Shown here: piece after piece, positions 1-9,313 of the stretch
Numbering within the stretch: the first letter of the stretch is position 1
Layout: every line of letters starts with the position of its first letter
NCBI RefSeq assembly: GCF_000003855.2
Contig: NW_003101661.1
Location: forward strand, 544,434 to 565,568
Direction: 5' to 3'
DNA length: 21,135 bases
Source: Blastomyces gilchristii SLH14081
Taxonomy: Eukaryota > Ascomycota > Eurotiomycetes > Onygenales > Ajellomycetaceae
Position numbers and translations under genes: made by a program
Notes under the pieces: model-generated
Databases searched by the model: none
Told to the model about the DNA's origin: nothing
Seen by the model: only the letters and a program-made list of their open reading frames with translations

Positions 1-790
1 TTATAGAGTTAATTCTTAAATTTAATAGAAATCTAGTGTTACTGTTTCTAATCTCTTACAGAATCTATTGAATATTGAGATATTAAAACTAGATTTAATA
101 TATCTCACTGTACAGAGATCAAAGACTCAGTCAGATCTTGAGATATACTGATTTTATAGTTATTGTGTCTGCTGATTATGTATCAAGTACAGTTACTGAG
201 GTATCTTTTTGTACTTTTCTATCAGAGATGAGCCAGATTGAGATGAGTGATATGAGAATGAGACTTGACATTAATGTCTAGATACACTGAAGACAGACTG
301 CAGAGATTGCACTTCAGAAGTGACTGTTAATTATATACTTGATATTATCACTGAGATATCTTTTTGTATTTTTCTGCTGAAGATGAGCCAGATTAGAAAG
401 GGTGATACAAGGGTGAGACTTGGCATTGATGTTTTGAAATATCAAAGATGAACAGGGTTTTCACAGAGATCACTCCTCAGATATCTTCACAACTACAGAT
501 CAGAAATCTTCCAAAATCAAGAAGATTGATGCATATGACTAGGTCTCTTCACCTTACAATTTGTATGGCAATTTGGCCCGGGGTTGTGGTGTGGTAGGGG
601 AGAATGGGGGATAATCCCACACAGGAGTTTCAAATGACGTCTGGTTCACATTTGGCTGGATAACTCCACCACCACACGGGGTATGCGGTCGGCGATGGGG
701 TCAAAATGCTCATATGATCGAGGGCTTTTCAATGGATCTATCGGCGGGTTCTTATTCGAAAAATCGAGCGAGTTCGTGGTGGAGCGGTTG
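1..790. repeat. Repeat X, left copy (starts outside the window)
   Basis: This stretch matches 16304-17093 in the same orientation. Both copies are 790 bp over the visible part and both stop at the same ...GGAGCGGTTG end. Differences are mainly C/T and G/A. The last 230 bp or so (about 555-790) keep many CpG sites, while the rest is AT-rich and CpG-poor. The family is not recognised. The visible end is not a TG...CA terminus, so calling it an LTR is unsupported. It ends inside the endonuclease part of the LINE at 791-1264, so it probably interrupts that LINE. Confidence 0.85.
171..480. repeat. Degenerate tandem duplication inside repeat X (left)
   Basis: Two units of about 150 bp lie side by side, roughly 171-320 and 322-480. 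They share blocks such as GATATCTTTTTGTA, GATGAGCCAGATT and GAGACTTG in the same order. The same pair is present in the right copy at about 16470-16785, so the duplication predates the spread of the repeat. Confidence 0.7.
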
Positions 791-1264
791 ATATATAGCC
801 TGTATAGAGTTTCTTAATAAATTTATGTTCAGAAATTCTCTATTAATTATTCAGATATTATTATTTTTCTTTAATAACTTTTCATTATAGATATTTTTGA
901 GCTGTATGATATTAAACTTATTCTCTTTATCTATAATATCACTCATCAGAATATCAGAATCAGATATAATATTAAATCTTAAATTAAATTAATATCTTAA
1001 TCTCTTTCTTTTATAGATCACTACTCTTGACTTTATCTCAGACTTTTAAGATAAAAAGCAGTAGTAGCTTGAATAAGAAATAATATATTTTAAAAACTCA
1101 GTATTAAAATTCAGCTTTTGAAGTAGTATAAAATCAACTTTTTATTCAAATATAATTTGAAGATAAGAATAAATATAATTTAAGTTTCTATTCACATTAT
1201 TTTGAATAAATATCATTTTTGAAGAGTTTTTAAACTTTTTTTATTATTTTTATTATATATTCAT
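791..1264 (-). pseudogene. LINE ORF2 start (endonuclease domain), broken
   Basis: This is the first part of ORF2 of a non-LTR retrotransposon, encoding the APE-type endonuclease that nicks target DNA. The likely ATG is at 1264-1262 and matches the ATG of the second copy at 20291. Read on the minus strand, the frame carries endonuclease-like pieces such as VVIYKRKRLRY and later ILMSDIIDKENKFNII followed by NIYNEK, which resemble the family's arginine-rich and D-x-NIYN blocks. Several stops and frame breaks make it non-functional. The frame is cut at 790/791 by repeat X. The rest of ORF2 would lie to the left of the window. Confidence 0.7.
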
Positions 1265-1287
1265 ACTAAAAGAGAGTAGAGTAGAAT

Positions 1288-2680
1288 CTAATCACTATTA
1301 TCAGATAGTAAATTATAACTATTTTAAAAAGTAGAAATCTCAACTACTTATATTATATCTAGTTTATTATTAGAGTTATTTCTCAATTCTCTAATCTTAA
1401 TAGAAGTTTGAGAATTCAAATTCTATTTACATTTAGCTGAAGAATTGAAGTTTGAAGATTTAGATAATTAAGAGTTTCTTCTTTTTAAGTTTATAGTTGT
1501 GAGTTTACTGATTTAACTATTCTCTTCAGTTCTAGATTTACTTTGAGCTTCATCTTTTCTTCAGTTCTTTTAAGTTCTTGAAGTAAATATATATTCTTTT
1601 GAGCTAGATACATGTTTTTCTTTACAATTAGAGCATTTAAGTAGAGTGTATTAATATATTTTATCTCTTTTTAAACATATTTCATATTTATACTCACTAG
1701 TTTTATAATCTCTGATATAGAATACATATTTTAAGTCTCTGAAATAGAAGATTATAAAGTATCTATATCTTTGATAGTTTGAATACTATATTTGAGCTTT
1801 GAGATTTATTCTTGAGTCTTTATATTCATGAACTCTTATTTTCAAATCTGCTACTCTTACTTCAGAGATCTTTAACTATTCAAGTATCTTTATATATACT
1901 AGAATAGTGATATTTCTTCTATTTTATCTGAACTTAATTGAATTTAGTTATACAGACTCTTTTCTCAGTTGAATAGAGTTATATTCTTCTAATTTATTTT
2001 TAAAAAGTAGTATTTCTTCTTCATAGTCAGAAGTTTTAACTGAAATATTATAAAGAATGAATTTATCTCACTTTTTATCTCTCTTAGATAGAATTATTAT
2101 GTTTAATAAAGATTCTACTGCTGATTTTCAGAGATTCTCATTCTGAATAAGAAATTCTGTATTAAATTCAGACATTGTAATCAGAATAATAGAGTTGTTA
2201 AAGAAGAATGACTCAATTGAAGCTATAACTGATTTTTAAACTTCAATATTAGTTATTAACTGAGAAAAGAACTGCTGATTAATTTCATTTCTGATTCTAA
2301 AAATAAGATTTTAGTTTAGCTTATTTTTTTATAAGATATTCTGATTTAAGACTTTAAGAATAAATCTTTTATTTCTGAAGATTTAAAAGTGTTTCTTTTT
2401 TTACATTTTTTTCTTCACTTTTCTATTAATAGAAGTATAAGTATTATTCTTCTCAGTTTTCTCAGGATTTTAAGCATATTTTAAGATAATAGATTTAGAG
2501 ATAGTAGATTCAGCTGTTTGAGTATATATTTTCTTTTAATTCAAAGAAGAAGAAGAAGTAGAAAAAGAGAAAGAAGAGTAAGATAAGAAGTCAGTGATTA
2601 TACTAGAAATTTTCAATATTTTTTAAACTGTATTTGAAATTTCAAGTTTGAACTTGATCATCTTCTGTAGTTATCTAGTC
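1288..2680 (-). pseudogene. LINE ORF1 (gag-like, zinc knuckles), broken
   Basis: ORF1 of the same LINE, a nucleic-acid-binding gag-like protein. It aligns along its whole length with the plus-strand copy at about 18830-20261, including the Ser-rich N-terminal tract (about 2540-2580), the NPEKTEKN block and the zinc-knuckle region (about 1600-1800). Many knuckle cysteines have become tyrosine (TGT/TGC to TAT/TAC), as expected from G-to-A change, while CSNCKEKH near the last knuckle survives. The end is the TAG read from 1290-1288. The start is uncertain. This copy is more decayed than the plus-strand copy. Confidence 0.8.
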
Positions 2681-3573
2681 TGAGTATGAAGAATTAATAG
2701 AACTTCTTCATTTATCTCACTCAGATACTGCTTTTTAAGAATCTTACTTACTTTTTTAAGTTTCTATATTTCAAGAACTTATTATTTCTCTATTTTCTCT
2801 TTCTTTCTTCTCTTCAGAATTTCAATCTCAGAAATAGTATTTGAGAAAGTATCTTTTTTCACATTAACTGAGTGTATTTTTAAATTTATTATTCTTACTT
2901 AATAAAAAGTTGATCAGACTATTTTAATTAAGATATATATTAAAATCTTTTGAAAAGTTGATCAGACTATTTTAATTAAGATATATATTAAAATCTTTTG
3001 AAAAGTTGATCAGACTGTTTCAAAAGAAGAATAAAAGACTTTTATATATAAAATATCTGATTTTTTTTTCACACTAGTTCAGTAACTAGATTAGATTTTT
3101 AAAGAGAATCTAATAAACTAAAATTGATTTTTAAGATAAATCAATAAAATCTTTATAATCTCTTTCTTAAGATATAGTGAGAAAAAGTATGATATCAATT
3201 AATAATAAATCAGATAATATGACAGTTTTTAAGAGAAAAACTGATAAAAAATAAATCAATTTTTTACAGAGAAATTGATTAAAACTATTCAATTTTATTC
3301 TAAATTATTCAATTCTTCTCACATAACAAGTATACAACTCAAATCAGTTAATAAAGAGTGTAAAAAAGAATTAAGTATTAATAAAAACTCTTCAGTCACT
3401 AAGAAAGTAATTCTTACTTAAAAGAATATAAAATTATAATAGAAAACAGCTCTGTTTTTAATTCTTTATAAGAATATTATATAAAATTCAGAGAAAAATA
3501 TCTTACTTTTTCAAGAGAAGTAAAAAACTATTTCTAAGATCTTTTTTTTTTGCATTAACTGCTGCAGAAGAAT
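2681..3573 (-). other. LINE 5' untranslated/promoter region, AT-rich
   Basis: This lies upstream of the minus-strand ORF1 and contains no recognisable reading frame. It is very AT-rich and contains a 48-bp tandem repeat (listed separately) and poly-T/poly-A runs (for example 3061-3069 and 3542-3551). Short tandem repeats are common in LINE 5' UTRs, where they often carry promoter activity; assigning that role here is inference. The exact 5' end of the LINE cannot be placed because the plus-strand copy lacks this region. Confidence 0.5.
2905..3019. repeat. 48-bp tandem repeat, 2.4 copies
   Basis: Unit 1 is 2905-2952 and unit 2 is 2953-3000. They are identical by eye, beginning AAAAGTTGATCAGACT and ending AAAATCTTTTG. 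A third partial unit runs from 3001 to about 3019. The perfect identity of the two units contrasts with the heavy decay around them and points to a recent duplication or homogenisation. Confidence 0.95.
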
Positions 3574-3584
3574 GAGATAGAAAC
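3574..3584. repeat. Target-site duplication of chimeric retrocopy (left)
   Basis: GAGATAGAAAC is repeated exactly at 16120-16130. The match extends to AATGAGATAGAAAC, but the AAT on the right may belong to the AAT-repeat tail. It marks the 5' edge of the insertion that starts with the tRNA-like sequence. Confidence 0.8.
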
Positions 3585-3665
3585 GCCAGTGTGACTCAGT
3601 TGATAAGACTAGTAATCAAGGCCGCACACATTAGAGGTGCGTGGGTTCGAATCCCACCGCTGGCA
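3585..3665 (+). tRNA. tRNA-like sequence, head of a chimeric retrocopy
   Basis: The 7-bp acceptor stem pairs GCCAGTG (3585-3591) with CGCTGGC (3658-3664, one G-T pair), with discriminator A at 3665. The T arm is perfect: GTGGG/CCCAC around TTCGAAT (3641-3657). The pol III B box GGTTCGAATCC (3644-3654) matches consensus exactly; the A box TGACTCAGTTG (3592-3602) departs slightly. The 81-nt middle does not fold into clean D and anticodon arms. A loop CTAGTAA would read AGT (Thr), while GCAC/GTGC (3624-3640) suggests a long variable arm, so I assign no isotype. It sits directly after the target duplication, so it arrived with the insertion and may be a tRNA retrocopy or a SINE head rather than a working gene. 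Confidence 0.65.
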
Positions 3666-4333
3666 TCTGTCACTTCTTACTCATGAAAGCCCTCATGTAA
3701 TAGAGGCTGAGTCTAATTAGTAAGACTTGATGCAGAGTAGAACTCTCTACTGCAAGCTAAGTCACTAGTTAAGTGAGATTCTATAAACACTTATCAGAGC
3801 TGATATGAGATGTTAATATCTCACTATTCTACTATGCACTCATCAAGGTTCTAATGATATAGAGTCAAGCCTAATATAGTGATTATATACTACTTAAGTG
3901 AGTCTCTAACTAGAGCTGTTATTGAAGCCTAGCTTCTTCTCAAATACAGAGAATGATTTTAAAAATTATCTGACTAGCAGATCTAGACATGCATCTAGAC
4001 TCTAGACAGAGCACTCTGATAGACTAGAGTCTGCAAGCTCACTGTCAAGCTCTAATATTAACAGAGAGAACTGCAGTCATCAAGTCTATAATTAGTTTCT
4101 AACACAGAGTGAGGTTATGATGACTGATTGATAGACCTATAAGCATCTAATGAGACTGAGATCAGCAACTGAAAGCTTGATGTGTACATTATCAAGTGAG
4201 CAGTGATAGTCACTAACTAATGTCTCTGAAAATTAGTAACTGGTCTGAGAGAACAGACACAGTGATCAATTAATTATAGAGAGTTAAATATAATTAGCTT
4301 AAGATGCATTCTGTGAGTGACTAGTATCTGTAG
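3666..4333 (+). other. Unrecognised body of the chimeric retrocopy
   Basis: About 670 bp lie between the tRNA-like head and the LINE-derived 3' part. There is no open frame of note and no match to the other repeats in the window. It is rich in CA/TG/CT/AG and nearly free of CpG, like the mutated repeats around it. A TTTT run near 3956 would be expected to stop pol III. It could be a copied non-coding RNA, or part of a longer tRNA-headed SINE family. Its origin is unknown. Confidence 0.5.
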
Positions 4334-4660
4334 TTCAAAAGAGAAGAATATCAAAGCTGATAATTTATCTGCACTGAGTTCCTACTCATATGAATATTCA
4401 TGATAATGAATTGACTGATTCAGCTGTAAAAAAGAGTGTAGAATTAAGTAGATCTATTCAAAAAATTATGTTCTGATCTTTTATAAAGAGAAAAATAAAA
4501 GAATCTTGTTTAGATAAGTGAAATGAAAGCTAATAGAAACAAAAGAAGAGTATACATTATTCAACATTTGAAATAAAACTCAAGTGAAAATCTTGTTTAA
4601 TTAAATGTAAAAAGAAAATATTCTCATCTATAATACAGCTGAAACTAGAATATAGCTATT
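4334..4660 (+). pseudogene. LINE ORF2 fragment (RNase H end), first half
   Basis: This matches the LINE at 5090-8056 (reverse complement) from TTCAAAAGAGAAG onward. It encodes the end of the RNase H domain: a VPAHMNIHDNELTD-like block (tryptophan codon turned into TGA) and the stretch after it. The join to the unknown body is at about 4334. The sequence breaks at 4660 inside ...AGCTATT, where the chromovirus inserted, and resumes at 15443. Stops make it non-functional. Confidence 0.85.
4656..4660. repeat. 5-bp target duplication of the chromovirus (left)
   Basis: CTATT precedes the LTR start TGTAATATGA and is repeated at 15438-15442 after the LTR end ...GTGACA. In the uninterrupted LINE the sequence reads GCTATTTCAAATC, which confirms the empty site. 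Five bases is the usual Ty3/gypsy duplication length. Confidence 0.9.
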
Positions 4661-5089
4661 TGTAATATGACGGAACTAAAGCAGTGGCTAGTCAGCGGCA
4701 ACACATAGAGATAGTTGTTTGAGAAGTCATATGAGTGAGCTTGACTATCTTGCTTGAATAGTGAGCTTGTAGGCTACAGAGTTATTGTGAGAATATCACA
4801 GATATGATACTTGGTATACTAAGAAGATTATATAAGATATGCAGTAACTCTTATATATATTTCAGTAGAAGAAAAAACAAATTACTAGCTTCTTTGATAA
4901 GAAGTCAGCACCTAGCTATTCTATATAGATAATGAGTGAATACTCTTCTCTCATTTTATGAGTAAGAATAGCTGAAGTGATATCTCAGTAGTATCTCATT
5001 GTCAAGAAAGAGTAATCTGCTGATTTTGTATAGAAGTGAGATTCTTATATTTATTAATTAAATCTTTCTATAATATATCTGAATGATGT
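4661..5089 (-). repeat. Chromovirus 3' LTR, outer part
   Basis: This aligns with 14900-15333 of the other LTR, including the shared AGTGAGCTTGACTATCTTGC block. It is separated from the rest of the LTR (8070-8174) by the LINE at 5090-8056. The outermost 40 bp (4661-4700) retain CpG sites that are mutated in the other LTR. Confidence 0.92.
5077..5089. repeat. 13-bp target duplication of the nested LINE (left)
   Basis: ATCTGAATGATGT here corresponds to ATCTGAATAATGT at 8057-8069, with one G-to-A difference. The uninterrupted LTR at about 15320-15332 has the sequence once, so this duplication arose with the LINE insertion. Confidence 0.9.
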
Positions 5090-5142
5090 ATTATTATTAT
5101 TCTTCAATTATAGATGTATGCAGTCAGAGACTATGACATCTA

Positions 5143-5164
5143 CCTGAGAACTTTAGTTCTCAGG
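5143..5164. other. Conserved 3' UTR hairpin of the LINE
   Basis: The 9-bp perfect stem is CCTGAGAAC / GTTCTCAGG with loop TTTA, about 50 bp from the LINE tail. The chimeric retrocopy has the same stem with loop TTTTA at 16032-16054. A stem near the 3' end may be the recognition site for the LINE reverse transcriptase; that role is inferred. Confidence 0.8.
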
Positions 5165-5472
5165 GTTTTTTCTATGTCTGTAAAGTTATCTATTGTACAT
5201 TCATCAATTTCAGATATGCAAAATCAGAAAATTTCAGCTCAGAATACAAAAACTGTTTACAAATTGCAGTGTTTTAACATCTTTTGATACTTTGAAATCA
5301 TTTGACAATATCATGACAAAAGAAAAGAGAGAAAGAACACAGTCTCAAAGATAGACACATTAAATAGATAGATAGAAAGAAATTGAAAGGAAAAGATACA
5401 GAAAAAGATAAAGTAAAGAGAGACTATAACAAAACAAATTATTAAAAGAGAGTGTATAGCTATTTTAACAGA

Positions 5473-8056
5473 CTATATCTGATTGATTTCCTCCTCTTCA
5501 TATTCAGATAATTCTGAATTTAGTCATTTTCTTGTAGCTGCTTGAGTTTCTGATAGAAAGTCTATTAAGTATTTAATTCCTGTCTCAGTTGAGAATAAGA
5601 ATCTTATATTTAATTGATTTAGATTATACTTCTCTTTCAATCTGGCTCTGAGACTATTGTATAATGCACAGTGTATTATAATATGCTCAGAATTCTCATT
5701 TGTATTGTAGAATGAGCATTCTATTGAGTCAAATCTATCATCAAATCTTTGTATATAAGATTTGAAATAGCCATGTCCTAGTTTCAGCTGTATTATAGAT
5801 AAGAATATTTTCTTTTTACATTTAATTGAACAAGATTTTCACTTGGGTTTTATTTCAAATCTTGAATAATGTATACTCTTCTTTTGTTTCTGCCAGCTTT
5901 CATTTCACTTGTCTAAACAAGATTCTTTTATTTTTCTCTTTATAAAAGATCAGGATATAATTTTTTGAATAGATCTGCTTAATTCTGCACTCTTTTTTAC
6001 AGCTGAATCAGTCAATTCATTATCATGAATATTCATATGAGCAGGAACTCAGTGCAGATGAATTCTCAGCTTTGATATTCTTCTCTTTTGAATTTTTAAA
6101 ACAGAGTTTAAGATCAGTTCAAGATTCATTTGATCATTATGAATCTGACTATTTCTAAGTCTTTTTAAAGTAGCTTGACTATCAGAGAATATTCATATCT
6201 CTTTCAAATAATTTCCTCTTTTATGAGATTTTATTTCAATGAGTTTGAAAGCTTTCACTATTACAAATAGTTCAGCATCAAAGACTTCACATTCAGAGTC
6301 TAGATTTCAGAAATCTGAGATAAAATTAATATTATCTTCAGTATAAGCAATGCCTGCGCCTAATCTATTCAAGTTCTCATTTTTTGAGTCATCTGAATAA
6401 ATCAGAATAGAGTCTTTTTATATTGATTGTAGAAATTCTCTTCAAATGCTGTTTATATTCTTTCTCTTTTGATAGTTCACTTATTTATAAGTCTATAAGA
6501 GATTCAAGCTTTTTCTTCAGAGAGATAACTTCTCATGATCAACTTTTTCAACATTTAAAGAAGAAAATTGATTTTTAATCAGAGAGCATAGTCTGTACAG
6601 TTGAGAAGGCATTTTCTTTGAAGAATTATTTTCATTTCAATCAAGAAATCTATTTCAATCCAGTTCATTTCCAGAGTTAATTGATGAAAATGAAGAAGAG
6701 ACTCTTTCTCTGATTATATGATTTGAGCTCATCTTTACAACTCTCAGAGCATAGTTCATACAGGCCTTTTCAAATCTAATAGCAGGAGAAGGAATTGAAG
6801 CTTCAATTTCCATTACTTTAATAGAAGATGATTTAAATGCTCTCAGAATTCTTCTCAAGACTCTGTTTTACAGACTTTGAAAGAGTTCAGTGAAATTCTC
6901 TTGATTATTTCATCAAACTTGAACTTCATAATCAGCTACTGATGTAATACAGGCTATATATAACTGTCTCATAGCCTGGAAGAATAGATCCCTCTCTGTA
7001 TTTGATAGTCTGATTATGTTGTTCAATAGTCTTTCTGCCTTGACAGTTCTTTGTTAAATGTGATATTTAAAGTTCAACTTGGAGTTTAATCATACTCCTA
7101 ATCATTTGATATTTACACTGGATTTAATCTCACTATTTAAAAGAGTTAGAGATAGTTCTTTCTCATTGAATCTAGAAAAGAAATGAATTAACTCAGTTTT
7201 ATTCATATTAAATTAAATTTGATTGATATCTGTTCTAACAAAGATTTTCTTTGCAGCTTCTTCAATTACTTTCAAATTCTCTTTGATAGTTTTTAAGCTG
7301 TAGACTAGATCAATATTATTTATATAACTTGAAGATTGCACTATTCTCATATTTCTATTTTTAAATAGATATGCAGTGTATATTGTAAATAAAATAAGTG
7401 AGATTGAAGATCTCTGTGATACTCCTATTTTTATCTCAGTCTTGTCTTATTTCATTCCATCAAAGAAGAGTTGTATAATTCTTTTAGATATAAAACAGTT
7501 AACTCATTTTATTAGAGAAAGTGACAGTTTTAATATCTTCAATATCTGAATTAACTTTGACTTTGAAACATGATCAAATGCTTCTTTTATATCAATAAAA
7601 ACTGTAGTTGAGACCAGACCCTCATGCTTTGCTATTTGAATATCATGAACAACTGAGAGAACAGTGTCAATTGCAGAACACTGTTTTCTATCTCTCATTT
7701 GTTCACTGAATAAAAGAGAATCATCTATAGAGCTTATAAAAGATAGTTGAGTAGCTATTATCTTTTCTAAAACCTTTCCTAGGCAGTTCAATAGAGATAT
7801 TACTCTATATAACTTAGGAATTGAAGTTTTTCTATTAGGTTTTGCAAGAATCACTCCAGTGGCTTCTCTCCAGTATTCAGGATGATATCCATTTTTCAAG
7901 AGATTGAAAAAGAGCTCAAAATATTCATTCTTTAAGTAGGAATATGTATTTTGAATAATCAAGTGATTAATTGAATCAGGACCTGCAGCAGTTTTAACAG
8001 AACTTGAGAAGATAGCTGACTCTAATTCATCTTGTGTAAGATCAGGTCATTCCCAG
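5473..8056 (-). pseudogene. LINE ORF2: reverse transcriptase and RNase H, broken
   Basis: The protein would copy LINE RNA at a nicked target. The frame is open from the 5' truncation to about 7504. Early blocks include AAGPDSINHLII, YRVISLLNCLGKVLEKI and the first catalytic motif VFIDIKEAFDHV. After a few stops come GVSQRSSISLILF (PQGSPLSPxLF block, about 7410) and SYINNIDLVYS, where the catalytic YxDD has become YINN. RNase H lies at about 6420-5990: a YSDDSKN block (normally YTDGS), then FDAEL, SDSQATL and VPAHMNIHDNELTD. A GHGYF...C...H...C region follows at about 5780-5650. The stop is TAG read at 5475-5473. Several W codons are now TGA. It is not functional. Confidence 0.93.
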
Positions 8057-8069
8057 ATCTGAATAATGT
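8057..8069. repeat. 13-bp target duplication of the nested LINE (right)
   Basis: ATCTGAATAATGT is the partner of 5077-5089. The LINE 5' truncation point (8056) lies directly before it. Confidence 0.9.
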
Positions 8070-8174
8070 TATAGAGTGATTGAAAACTGATTCAGATAAG
8101 ATGAAATCATCTATATAAAAGTAATAAGCTGTATGAAACTGTAACAGAGTCTTGACATAATTAGAAGTATAACA
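8070..8174 (-). repeat. Chromovirus 3' LTR, inner part (mutated)
   Basis: This aligns without gaps to 15333-15437. Over 105 bp I count 36 differences. All are C-to-T or G-to-A, taking the CpG-rich 5' LTR as the original state. Together with 4661-5089 it completes a 534-bp LTR. It ends ...TAACA at the inner boundary. Confidence 0.92.
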
Positions 8175-8177
8175 ATA

Positions 8178-8190
8178 CTCTTCTCTTTAA
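8178..8190 (-). promoter_or_regulatory. Polypurine tract next to the 3' LTR
   Basis: On the minus strand the sequence TTAAAGAGAAGAG lies 3 bases upstream of the 3' LTR. This is the position of the plus-strand primer site in LTR retrotransposons. It supports the minus-strand orientation of the element. Confidence 0.65.
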
Positions 8191-8521
8191 AAATATAGTC
8201 TCTATACTCTTAAGATTACTGAATTAGAAATTATCTTTATTGTATAATAATAATTATTAACTGATTAACAGTATATATACTGCATGTGATATAAAGAAAT
8301 AGATGGGTTTTTCTACTGACTGTATAGATCTTTCTTTGTTCATCTTCATTCAAATCAAATGTATAATAAGTGAGTTTCTTATATATCAATTTAAGATGAA
8401 GAAAATGTAGTTAATAAGTGATTTATAGATCTCTTATTATATTTCATTCTATATATAAAATTCTCTGTAAAAGTGATATATTTTAGAGATAAAGTTAACA
8501 GTAGTAATAGAATTTTTTTAA
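8191..8521. other. Chromovirus 3' untranslated spacer
   Basis: AT-rich sequence between the polypurine tract and the antisense frame. No domain, repeat or convincing promoter is visible. A TAA at 8519-8521 closes the plus-strand frame upstream of the antisense frame. Confidence 0.5.
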
Positions 8522-9313
8522 AAAGATTTTCTCTCTTATGAAATATTTTTCTTTCTCTTTCTCTCAATTGCAACAGTGAGTGCATGAGAGTATCATTCTT
8601 GAAGAATAATAAAGAGCTTATTCTGACATTCTCTAGTGAGTAAATGTCTTCATGATACAGCAGTGGTCTTCATGACTGTTAAGAAAGCCTGATTGAAGAT
8701 GGAGACAGCAGCATCAATGAACTGCAGGAGCACTGCTTTCATTGTCACATCTTCTTCTCCTTCTTCTCCTGCTTCTCTTGCGGCCGTGGCGGCAGTTGCC
8801 ATGCCTTGCAGTGAGGTATCATCCCTTCTGCCGGTCAGTTTGTCCATGTTCAGTCCTTTTCCTGCCCCTCTCACTGCTGTTGTGACGCCGCCCCTCCCTC
8901 CAATCAACACAGTGATGTATGACCCCGTGTGATCATTCAGAGAGGACTCTGAAAAGAGCTTGATTTCAGAGACAGTGGCTCTGAGAAGCTCAATTCATAG
9001 TTCCTCTTCTATGGCATATCTGAGCCCTGCTCAGAATGCTGCTGAGTTGAGTCTGCAGAGTTTCACAGTTTCTTTGTCTTCTCTCTGTGAAGAGGCTCTG
9101 ATATGACTTCTGACTGACATCATCACCTGTCTGCACTGTGCTAAGCAGCTGAAGAAGAAGAGGATTTTATACATCTATCTCTTCTCTCACTTCTGTTATT
9201 TCTATTATATCTGTAACAATAACTCCTGTCTCTCTGTAAGTATTACCTACTCTATAAGAAGACATCATATCAGCTCTGACAAGAAGCTCAGATGCTCAAG
9301 CAGTACAGAGTAA
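8522..9313 (+). pseudogene. Antisense accessory frame in the chromovirus (decayed)
   Basis: A plus-strand frame of 264 codons runs from after TAA (8519) to TAA (9311-9313), opposite to gag-pol. Its only internal stops are six TGA codons (8585, 8600, 8624, 8690, 8930, 9104), each explained by TGG to TGA. There is no TAA or TAG, which is striking in DNA this AT-rich. Readable parts include a hydrophobic start (FFFLFLSIATVSA, about 8546-8584), an Ala/Ser/Pro-rich middle (8740-8930, where CpG survives), a Ser-rich stretch with SSSSMAYLSPAQNAAE, and CLHCAKQLKKKR near 9130-9165. The first in-frame ATG is 8672; an earlier start may have been lost. I do not recognise the family. Antisense extra ORFs are known in some plant Ty3/gypsy elements; the parallel is inference. 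Confidence 0.55.

Larger units (their letters stand above)
5090..8056 (-). mobile_element. 5'-truncated LINE inserted in the chromovirus LTR
   Basis: A non-LTR retrotransposon on the minus strand. Its 3' end carries an AAT-repeat tail (5090-5100), a 3' UTR with a perfect hairpin, and ORF2 from the RT domain through RNase H to a C-terminal cysteine-type region. It begins just before the RT domain, the 5' truncation typical of incomplete reverse transcription. A 13-bp target duplication flanks it. The RT plus RNase H layout fits fungal Tad-like LINEs. Confidence 0.93.

Noticed and set aside
2901..3020. CRISPR-like direct repeats.
   Set aside because: The units are directly adjacent with no spacers and lie in a LINE 5' UTR; this is an ordinary tandem repeat.
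3585..3665. Calling a standard working tRNA-Thr(AGT).
   Set aside because: The D and anticodon arms do not fold cleanly, the A box is altered, and the sequence lies inside a retrotransposed unit.
8650..8910. Open minus-strand stretch of 86 codons opposite the antisense frame.
   Set aside because: The plus-strand frame here extends over 264 codons with TGA-only breaks, while the minus frame is short and flanked by mixed stops. It is most likely a shadow.
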